Origin: Phoronis australis
Lineage: Eukaryota; Phoronida; Phoronidae
Length of the DNA: 64,000 nt
Direction of reading: 5' to 3'
NCBI GenBank assembly: GCA_002633005.1
Contig: NMRA01000840.1
Location: forward strand, 5,410-69,409
Part shown: in pieces, positions 57,501 through 64,000 of the stretch
How positions within the stretch are numbered: position 1 is the stretch's first letter
Layout: each line of letters begins with the position of its first letter
The notes under the pieces: generated by a model
Database searches by the model: none
What the model was told of the DNA's origin: nothing
Seen by the model: the letters and a program-made list of their open reading frames with translations, nothing else
Position numbers and translations under genes: made by a program

Positions 57501-60500
57501 CGCCAGGGGTCGTGGCCAACCCAGCAACCTTGGAGCTGCCATCAGTGCTTATTACGTCATACCTGTCATTACTTATTAATTAGGTCCGCATTTACAACAA
57601 GAAGTGGTTGATGGGGAGCTATATGACACTCATTACTTGTAGTATTGCTTGACATCATTACATGTACTTGTAGTATTGCTTGACATCATACTAATCAACC
57701 AAATCAAAGTACAGTGTAGTTTTCAAAATAAACTGTAAAAAATTGGATAGAACTCTACAAAACTGTGTCAAACTTGAATATACATTTAACGAAAATCATT
57801 TTACAATTTTTGTCATGTTATTTTTCGGAGTTCAACGTTAGGTAAATGCGCCTAATCGTTAATTGTTTTTTAATGCAATGAACTTTCGGAGAATGTTGTT
57901 GCGATTTCCACAACGTGGATGGAAAGACACCTGTTGTAAATTTTTCGATATTCAGCTAGAATTGAAATAAAGTTTAGTACAAAACCAATGGATATTTAGT
58001 CGACAGGTTTCCTTTAACGAATTTTGGGATGATGTCAGCTAATGTGACATAACATAAAGGTGTGCTGTAACTGTTTAAGAAGGCATGTGGTATGCCAAGT
58101 TAACTTTCACACGCCGTTTACGGTATTTGATTCGGTTACATGTAGATGCATATGTTTGACTTTGAACTTTATGCAAATTGATCTTCAAACCCCAACTCAG
58201 GAGGTCGCTCCGACTAACACAAAACAACCCATACAATGCAAGGATATTTGATAATTTCAAGCAGTTGGACAGTTTCCGGCAATGTCCAGCTTACCCAGTA
58301 TTTAAGGCACCGTGGTCATAGTTAGGGATTGATCCGCTGTCAACGTTGATCTTGGCCCAGTTTTTGAAGGCGTTGAGACTTGTAGATGCAGGAATTTTTA
58401 GGCGAGGCGTGCCGCTTTGCTTGTAGTCCTCGGTAAAGTAGGACGCTTGAGCAGTCTAACGGAAAAAGGAAAGATGCTGTCATGAAGACAAAGACACCAC
58501 TTCCGGATGGCCAAACGATCAATAATTGTTATTCCGCTTTAAACGTTAATAATAACAAGACTAGACAAATTGCCTCAATTTGCGCAAAACATAATCCTCA
58601 AAAATAAACGCACTTTCGGAAAAAAACTGGGAAGAACAACATTCTCTTGCTCCCGAAGGCACCTATTAGTTGACAATATATCGGTCAGTTAGGCAGCAGT
58701 GAATCAAATTTACTGATGGACACTAAAATTGCTATAAACCAACCGTCTGTGAAGGAACCCGTCTTTTTGAAGCCACATACTATGCATCTATCAGTCTCGA
58801 ATTTATCAGGAATTTCAGGTTTGTAAAATCGGGCTGGTTCACACGACCTTATCGTTCGGCACGTTTTTTATCGGTCGGGACGTTCTTTGCGTTCTAGCTG
58901 CTGATTGATTGCAGTCGCAAGCAAATAATAGGTTTTGAGTGAAAATATCCAATCTTGTGCATTTTTGTACGTTTTTTTGTGGTAGTCGGTAGTCATAACA
59001 CTTAGAAAATTCGGATCGAGTTTTCTTGTTCATGATTTACGATAACTTTGGCATAGCATTCTCTACAAATGCTCAAGTTGTGATCAGTTATTAAAGCTGT
59101 TCATTGTCCCCTATAAGTATCCATAGCAAAAGGTCGTGAAATTTTGTGATGCCCAATTCCGGTTTTGGTAGTGCTTGAATTACCATCAATGCACATGTTA
59201 TCCAGTTTCTCAACAAATATTTTTTATTTCACGACTGAATAAATTAAAGCTGCCGGTAGTAACTAAAGATCATAAATTTCATATTTTTTCGAGTTTTTTA
59301 GGTTATTTGGTTTCATCTTATGTTAAAAACAAGTGTTTGAGCAACACATTTGTTGCGTTTTTACAAAGTTTTGATTTTTTCCTCGTTTTTACGATGCACA
59401 ATCTCTTTGAAAAAACCCGTCTCTTGATTGACCAGTAAGAGCGACCAAATCTCAAAGCACATTTATACAGTACTTACAGCGATCCTAGTAGATCAAGGGA
59501 TCCGGATCGCACAGATGTTATTTTCACTAAACCGGCTTAAAAACCGTGTGGGACGCAATAGGACGGAAACATGCCGATTCAAACCGTTCCCGCATGAGAT
59601 CCGCATTTAATATGATCCGATCCAGTGTGTACTAAGCCATGTGGATACACGATAGGATTTAACACCGTGCACATGCGTTAAGTATTCGAAGATGTTTCTC
59701 TACATATACTTTTCAACTGCTGGCATTGATCTTGATTTTCATAACTATGCAATTCCTCGAACAAATTCCTAAATCAACACATCCCGTGTTCCATCGGTTT
59801 GTTTTTCGTACCTCCATACCTATTCAATAACAGTCTTACTGCCTAAAAACATTTGAATGTTAGTCTCTCAATTCTTTCCTTTACTTGGCTAAAATATGAC
59901 CCTGATTTCCTTCTGCAAAAATCAGCTTGGTACCCATAGTCGACATGTAAAGGTATGTGCACGTCATGCAACCATGCATGAAAAACAAAATGAAAACAGG
60001 AACGCGTCAACGTGTGAACTGATCTGGAAATGATCACACAGTTACCCGTTCCCGTTTGCGCTCCAATGCAAGAGACCGCATTTTTCTTTATTGTTCCGTT
60101 TGCGGCGTATATTTTGAAATCTGACGAGTATATTGTTCAGAGCCCGGGGGTACAACGTGTTTAGTTTACATGTACGGTCGAAAGATATCGTGAACCGCAA
60201 TACAATGAACACAAACGTCTTTCCAAGAAGTTCTTTGTAAGTTCGAACAACGAACTGCCAATAAGCTCCGCCATACTAGAAGGTCACGTTTTTTTGATGA
60301 GAAAATGACAGAAATACTAACAGCTAAATAGACCGCGAAAGCTACGTTCGTGTTTTCGGCATACCTGTAACGGGATTTTACTATTCATGACATAAAACTA
60401 TACCTGTGCAATGTAAATGAACGATAGCTGCACTCTAAAGGAGAAACTCGCGTGTTGAATGCTTTGAAATCTGATGTCGACCTGAAAGTAAAGGGGTTAC

Positions 60501-63500
60501 TGTAGAACCTTTGTCGAGGTCAATAACTCTCTCACGGCGAGAAAAATTTAGCCAAAATCCAGTGCTCTCATTGAAATTGCACGGCAATATCTCGAGCAAT
60601 ATCGCACGAGTTTTCTTTTCTAGCGAGACACTAGCACTACTACGTACAATGTAAGTTTGCAGTACCGACTTCTGTCGTTGGTGAGCAGTGTTTCGAGAAT
60701 CACTTACAATGTAGACATTTGTGTCCCTCAAATACTATACTTGGGTTTATAAAATCTCTCTCTACTCTTATAAATTACAAATACTCTATATCACAAAAGG
60801 TTTCGTACTATTACACGCGTCTAGGGGTTACAAAGGTCCTTTTAAAATTTGGCAAATTCGACTAACTTTAGTACATCATATCTCAGTCACGGCTCTTAGG
60901 ATTTACTTAAAACTTTCAGGTAATGCTTTATGTACTCTTCTCCAAAATTATTTTTGGAATTGGTCTTGAAATATCCAAGCATTGCATGAGAGGCTATAAA
61001 AGTACTGTACGACTTTTACGATTTCCATGGAACACTCAGAATATGAGTGAAACGAAAATTGTATAAATCACCATATAGACAACTGTAACAGTGTTCGTGA
61101 GATGTCATCCAAACATTTATGTCAAACAATCAAAGAGCATTTTAATACAATTGATGCTATGGTCTCAACGTACCTTTCTTTTTGCTATGTTTAACAAAAC
61201 AAACCTGCTAACGTTATCCAACGAATGACAGGAAACACATACTTTTACTGAAATCAATTCTATAGTTTTGTCGATATTTTTCTAGATGCATATACTTGTC
61301 GACAAGACCTATATGTAGCCTTTTGGCGCACACGATTTGGTCATTCTGTCAGCTAATCGCCGTTTTAAATATTCTGTACCTACTTACCCCATTCGACAAA
61401 TGACACATGTAGTATTTGATGTCAGCGAGCGCATTGTTCTCCTTTTCATCGGATGTCGATCCTGATGCACGCGCCAAAAATCTATAAATTAAATTCGTGT
61501 CTACATATACATGTACTGTAACTAAAAAGCGAGGCAATGTTCCGCAACAGTGTTGGGTTTTTCATCTTTTGATGGCTGATGTCCCGTTCACATTTTCCCT
61601 TAGATTGCTAGTTTACGAGTGCAAGTCGGACTCACGTGAAAAGAAAACTGTGCGTAGGACTTGTTGCAAACACTTTTTTCGCCGAATAGAACGTATTATG
61701 ATTCACCAGGCCCCCGAACCAAAACCACATTTCAACAATGTATATACATGTACATGTACAAAGTCCGCAGGTACACACTGAATTCAGACACTCGTTCTTT
61801 TGTCTCGGAGTGACATTGCACTTCACAAGAAGGACAGAGCTAGTCTTGAAGAATTTCTCAACATCCGAATCATTTATATAGGCAGGTTTCAGATAACACT
61901 ACCTTACATCTGACAAGATTGGACACTTGAATAAAATGTGGTCCGTCTACATCTCACCTTTTCGGTATACCAGAAGCGTCACTCGTTAATTTAGGTCACC
62001 TTCCACTTTAGGCATTCAGTTTCTGTAAGCCAACACTAGCGCATTGTCCGTATGTAACCAGAATGATGTTGTAGTTTCAGACAAAACACCACATCTTGTA
62101 ATATCGTACATAAAAAGCAGGCGATCATTTTTGCTCTTGATAACTTTTTCTGCTTCCCCGTCTCGAATTATTCAGAGCGAACTCACTAAATTTCCACACG
62201 CTGTTACTGGTGGTGACGACTTAGATAAGTATCGCCAACTATGAAATTTCCTATGTAGTACTGTTCCCCTCCACTAGTAAACCGTTTCAAAGAAATACGT
62301 CAAAGACAACTTTTCTTAGAGAGCCTGATCTTGAAAAGAAAAACGCCATCGTGCATCTAAGCCTCTTAGAAGTGCACTGTTTACCTCCATGAAGTTCCGC
62401 TCATGTAGACCTTCAGTTGGAAGTAAACAACAGACGATAGCCGGAAGCTATTCTTAGCACGTGCACTACACAAGAAGCATGGTGCGCTTTCTTAAACTAT
62501 AACGTCTGGGGGTGAGTGGTCTACATTTCAATTTAGAAAAAAAAATGTCCAGAAATAAACTTGCTCTCGTGTCCCGGAAAGGTGAACACGGAAATCGGGG
62601 TAAGCCTAGTGCAGTATAATGTACACGAGGCAGACGCAGATTTTCCATTTGAAATGTTTTACTTGATGCTAAATAATCGTAGTTGAAATAAACTTTTTAT
62701 CCGTTACATACCTGCTATAGATATTAAAGTCTACGGCCAGAAAGTACTCGATTGTATTTTGTTGTGGAGCTGCTCGTTTCTCACGACTGTGATTGTCTGA
62801 GATATCGTCCCCATTGTCTCCCTTGAAAGCGCGTGGACCTTGATCTTTAACTGCAAGAAAGCTTTGTCATGTACACGAGTATAAAATGTTTAGACTATTT
62901 TACAAAACTACATTTCTCGACAAGATTGTAGTTGGTGAGACAGAAGCGTACAGTATATATCAGAAATAATATTGAGACGCGATCGTGAATTCGGAAACTC
63001 GTGTAGGCAACGATCCAAGTTTGAGAAACATTACATTCTAGACGAAGAAAGCCTGAAAAATGGTCTTCAACTAAAAGAATGAAAATCAACAGGAAGCTCG
63101 TTTAAGTGGTGCTTCATGGACCGATCTCACTAGTGTGAAAATAACAAGGCAAAAGCTTGCCTAACATTGTAAGACTTCATTTGACCCAGACACAGACAAT
63201 TGCATGTTACATGCACGTAGGCATTTGCGGTGCATCATTGAAAAAAGCGGGAGGGGGGTTGCTAGAGCACCCAACGCCCATGTGGTGCACCAACAAGCGC
63301 AGTGCAGCACTGAAAAAAGTGGGAGGGCGGCTATAGGCCCCCAGCCCCTTATGGTGCGTCATCCATGACAGGGGTGTAAATACATATCCACATGGGTACC
63401 TTCAGCCACATTCATACCCTGTCTCACCATAACCGTACACCTGATCCAGTCCTCCGTTTGTTTTCACCATGATATGGTAGTCAACTTTCTCCACTTCGTC

Positions 63501-63808
63501 TCCGATTTCTTTGAAGCTTCGCTTGCGACGAATATGCTCATCGGACGCTGGTTGAATAATGTATTCATCACCTCCATAAAGCATCGTTCCCTCCTGTAAG
63601 GAATCACAAGTTTATCAAACATCACTGAAAATGTACACGCGTATGGAAACCATTGTGATTATTATGTGACAGTGTTTGGGAATGCTAACTTCGACACGTC
63701 GTCAAATTGCTCACTTACCAAACTTCTAACTGACCGCCCCTTGTTGTTAATGGATGTCCTGACAGACAGTGCTGCGCCATTTTGAACGTCTTGATAAAAC
63801 GCGATATC
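44297..63808 (-). CDS. Membrane-anchored ADAMTS/MIG-17-like metalloprotease (5' partial)
   Basis: Predicted zinc endopeptidase of the reprolysin (M12B) family; 1081 residues lie in the window over 16 exons, with the N-terminus beyond 64000. In order (window numbering): prodomain 1-111 with basic sites RRKRS and REKR; catalytic domain about 112-352 with HELGHSLNAKHD at 292-303 and Met-turn FIM318; disintegrin-like/Cys-rich part about 353-458 with 'ADGTTCGDKKWC'; two ShK/PLAC-like modules (459-540); an unassigned exon (541-602); sushi (603-662); Thr/Pro/Gln mucin linker (666-748); SEA (about 754-880); Ca-binding EGF (882-926); EGF (930-962); TM (975-999); basic-start tail to 1081. Every junction keeps phase. 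No TSP1 repeat was found, as in MIG-17. The weak point is the link between the protease half and the sushi-SEA-EGF half; two genes are the alternative. Confidence 0.75.
45310..45545 (-). repeat. 15-bp coding repeats (PPTTQ) in mucin linker
   Basis: The plus strand shows repeated 'gttggaggctgtgtt', which encodes PPTTQ units on the minus strand; about 14-15 units, some degenerate (SSIQS, PATTQ, TAHPS). Likely O-glycosylated stalk and prone to length variation. Confidence 0.85.
46238..46270. repeat. (TG)n microsatellite
   Basis: About 15 TG dinucleotides with one interruption, in an intron of the protease gene. Confidence 0.9.
46745..46924 (-). CDS. Protease gene exon 15: sushi (CCP) domain
   Basis: A 180-nt phase 1-1 exon between tcgttgcag|tcgtg and catctt|gtacgt. 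Encodes 'VNCGTLPAPSNGNVTY', 'GSEATYSCYNGFELQG' and 'CLLSETWES' with the last Cys split across the junction. The four-Cys and Trp plan is a standard sushi module, usually a protein- or glycan-binding domain. Confidence 0.9.
47100..47135. mobile_element. 'agtggcgga' transposon edge with G-run
   Basis: 'agtggcggattggggg' followed by more G is a form of an edge also seen near 36694 and 56174 and, reversed, near 160. The element interior and other end were not delimited. Confidence 0.35.
47136..48003. other. Intron sequence of protease gene
   Basis: No additional exon with matching phase was seen. The plus-strand frames at 47165-47446 and 47703-47918 are unsupported. Confidence 0.45.
48004..48189 (-). 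CDS. Protease gene exon 14 (unassigned module, tentative)
   Basis: A 186-nt phase 1-1 open exon between ttttcatcccag|at and gctg|gtgaga. Encodes 'RKHSNLLLLAYGPNVKSSMG', then 'NYGNAAFNSNASHFFIGVPI'; only one Cys. Not recognised as a domain. Because the neighbouring exons are also phase 1, the protein would stay in frame without it, so it could be alternative or spurious. Confidence 0.45.
49195..49296 (-). CDS. Protease gene exon 13: second ShK/PLAC-like module
   Basis: A 102-nt phase 1-1 exon (ttattccag|gttgt ... cagt|gtaagt). Encodes CEYGDKADCS...LICLSAQNRKLCCFTC, with the terminal x-C-C-x2-C pattern of ShK/PLAC modules. Confidence 0.75.
49712..49805. repeat. Two adjacent perfect palindromes
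   Basis: Palindrome 1: arms 49712-49741 and 49743-49772 (30 bp each, one-base centre) are perfectly complementary. Palindrome 2: arms 49771-49786 and 49790-49805 (16 bp, three-base centre, 'gtacacacgtacacgt') are also perfect, and the two overlap by two bases. Located in an intron of the protease gene. Confidence 0.92.
49930..51307. other. Intron sequence of protease gene
   Basis: AT-rich, with tacatgta words near 50968. No exon with a compatible phase was recognised. Confidence 0.45.
51308..51434. other. Assembly gap (127 N)
   Basis: The gap lies within an intron of the protease gene between exons 12 and 13, so an exon could be hidden here. Confidence 0.98.
51765..51908 (-). CDS. Protease gene exon 12: first ShK/PLAC-like module
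   Basis: A 144-nt phase 1-1 exon (cgttatag|acacg ... ccag|gtacga). Encodes CPSGDRPGAVFSG then DTCAEVAELQC...NRCCKRC, the Cys spacing of ShK/PLAC modules found at the C-termini of ADAMTS-family proteins. Confidence 0.82.
52690..53045 (+). repeat. Dispersed repeat C, copy 2, with 14-bp minisatellite
   Basis: Second copy of the repeat at 42285-42565. At 52887-52989 the unit 'aacataattgggcc' is repeated seven times, derived from the single ancestral 'caacctaaattaactgggcc' seen in copy 1. Confidence 0.75.
53324..53375 (-). CDS. Protease gene exon 11: end of Cys-rich region
   Basis: A 52-nt exon (tcgtttcag|tggtg ... cg|gtaaga), phase 0 in and phase 1 out. Encodes 'WCLHGYCVYDERAPKAS', completing the conserved 'CG..KWC..G.C' signature with exon 10. 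Confidence 0.85.
53961..53998. repeat. Imperfect palindrome with CG-repeat centre
   Basis: 'acgcatactgtatacgcg' pairs imperfectly with 'cgcgtacagtatatgcgt'. In an intron of the protease gene. Confidence 0.6.
54376..54495 (-). CDS. Protease gene exon 10: disintegrin-like/Cys-rich part
   Basis: A 120-nt exon (ttgttccag|ggagcc ... aaag|gtgcgt), phase 0. Encodes 'KMCQSVFCYSPTDQSC' and 'ALVAADGTTCGDKK', matching the ADAMTS 'C..LWC......C......ADGT.CG..K' pattern, with Phe at the Trp position. Confidence 0.9.
55243..55387 (-). CDS. Protease gene exon 9: start of disintegrin-like region
   Basis: A 145-nt exon (ttattctag|tgcggg ... tgtggg|gtagga). Its first base completes a Ser codon. Encodes 'AGKNCMLTTSVVF', then 'LRVMPGQRCTIHQQC' and 'YGDQSYYC', matching the ADAMTS 'CLL...LPG..Y....QC...YG' pattern. 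It joins exon 8 directly in frame. Confidence 0.87.
56174..56260. mobile_element. 'agtggcgga' transposon edge with G-run
   Basis: 'tagtggcggattccgatat' followed within 60 bp by 'ggtggggggggctggggg'. Same edge family as at 47100; limits unclear. Confidence 0.3.
56407..56574 (-). CDS. Protease gene exon 8: third zinc His and Met-turn
   Basis: A 168-nt exon (catttcag|cctgaa ... aaacag|gtgaat), phase 2-2. Encodes 'LNAKHDD' (third zinc ligand), 'CNPSQQFIMAPS' with the Met-turn, and 'YRFSSCSITTMTSYV', the end of the catalytic domain. The residue equivalent to the conserved Gly of HExxHxxGxxHD is Asn. Confidence 0.92.
57401..57562 (-). CDS. Protease gene exon 7: HELGH zinc-binding exon
   Basis: A 162-nt exon (aatgacag|gtatga ... 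cacag|gtagga). Encodes 'GYDVISTDGS', 'AGLATTPGVCSS' and 'GNIATLAHELGH', the zinc-binding helix with catalytic Glu. Ends in the middle of the Ser codon after the second His. Confidence 0.95.
58295..58455 (-). CDS. Protease gene exon 6: central catalytic domain
   Basis: A 161-nt exon (ttccgttag|actgct ... actgg|gtaagc). Encodes 'LNAFKNWAKINVDSG' and 'YDHGALNT', corresponding to the 'F..W.......HDHA.LLTG' stretch of reprolysins. Confidence 0.9.
60404..60481 (-). CDS. Protease gene exon 5
   Basis: A 78-nt phase 0 exon (tttactttcag|gtcgac ... cacag|gtatag). Encodes 'VDIRFQSIQHASFSFRVQLS' followed by FIYIAQ, matching the 'VN..Y......' beta-strand region of M12B enzymes. Confidence 0.87.
61388..61481 (-). 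CDS. Protease gene exon 4
   Basis: A 94-nt exon (aatttatag|atttt ... ggg|gtaagt). Encodes 'FLARASGSTSDEKENNALAD' and IKYYMCHLSNG, continuing the N-terminal catalytic domain. Confidence 0.87.
62712..62850 (-). CDS. Protease gene exon 3: furin-type site and catalytic start
   Basis: A 139-nt exon (cttcttgcag|ttaaag ... agcag|gtatgt). Encodes a Gly/Asp-rich linker, 'NHSREKRAAP' (furin-like REKR) and 'IEYFLAVDFNIYS', the first beta strand of the reprolysin domain. Cleavage after REKR would release the prodomain. Confidence 0.9.
63225..63375 (-). repeat. Dispersed G-rich repeat, second copy
   Basis: Inverted relative to 34640-34820, with two half-units carrying 'gggagg(c/g)gg' and 'atggtgcrycatccatg'-like words. 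Lies in an intron of the protease gene. Confidence 0.55.
63428..63593 (-). CDS. Protease gene exon 2: prodomain
   Basis: A 166-nt exon (ttccttacag|gaggga ... tatg|gtgaga). Encodes 'EGTMLYGGDEYIIQPA', typical of M12B prodomains, then 'RRKRSFKE' (another basic site) and 'VDYHIMVKT'. The donor is chosen before an in-frame stop a few codons later. Confidence 0.88.
63719..63808 (-). CDS. Protease gene exon 1 in window: prodomain (partial gene)
   Basis: A 90-nt phase 0 exon (ctctcacttcag|gatatc ... ttg|gtaagt). Encodes 'DIAFYQDVQNGAALSVRTS' with the 'D..GAALSV' pattern of ADAM-type prodomains. Signal peptide and start codon must lie to the right of the window. Confidence 0.85.
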
Positions 63809-64000
63809 CTGAAGTGAGAGAAACTTACATGTAGCACGTCATCGCTAGTTATGTATGGGATGACTCGGCTTCAGTAAATTGTTGATGATTATATTAATGG
63901 AATAGATTTTACACTGTTGGCCTATGCTACAGTGTAGATCGGTTACACCGGTAAAGGCAGTGGATGCAGACAAATCAATTGGACTTTTGGGTTGACCTAA

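Overview
The window reads as a scaffold from a marine invertebrate animal, probably a lophotrochozoan or an invertebrate deuterostome. The evidence is intron-split genes with GT/GC-AG splice sites and conserved phases, metazoan-specific domains (C2H2 arrays, ENPP, reprolysin, sushi, SEA, EGF), many tacatgtaca-type palindromic words and dense repeat relics. Assembly gaps lie at 16810-16822, 30034-30370 and 51308-51434. I cannot name the species. All gene models were assembled by eye from reading frame, splice-site match and phase; no alignment or transcript was available.

Left part (about 3.4-17.5 kb): two convergent paralogous C2H2 zinc-finger genes. ZNF-1 (+, coding 3597-8895, three coding exons, about 999 aa) has 17 fingers and a long tail of about 18-residue repeats. 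ZNF-2 (-, coding 17288-14554, two coding exons, 510 aa) has 11 fingers. Both begin with the same unfamiliar 60-70 residue module, encoded by its own exon that ends in phase 0. Between their 3' ends lie several tandem repeats, including seven units of about 150 bp that each carry a CTCF-like core.

Middle part (about 18-31.5 kb): no intact gene was found. It holds a THAP-domain DNA transposon remnant with long inverted ends (20871-22297), a tandem array of 430-600 bp units (about 22.4-25.2 kb), a 55-bp tandem repeat with an internal hairpin, a 5'-truncated LINE (26391-27490, -) and a decayed Ty3/gypsy-type gag-protease relic partly duplicated around a gap (28.99-31.1 kb).

Right part (31.8-64 kb): two genes on the minus strand. 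The first (31816-37942) is a complete five-exon ENPP4/5-like ectophosphodiesterase of 474 aa with all expected metal ligands, the nucleophile Thr and a C-terminal membrane anchor; one intron is GC-AG. The second (44297-63808, 5' end beyond the window) is a secreted-pathway metalloprotease of the ADAMTS/MIG-17 type. Following phase through 16 exons, it continues into two ShK/PLAC-like modules, an unassigned exon, a sushi domain, a Thr/Pro mucin linker, a SEA domain, two EGFs, a transmembrane helix and a basic cytoplasmic tail. That makes a predicted cell-surface-anchored ADAMTS-like protease, the most unusual object in the window. Both right-hand genes encode extracellular, membrane-tethered enzymes, but nothing in the sequence links them in one pathway.
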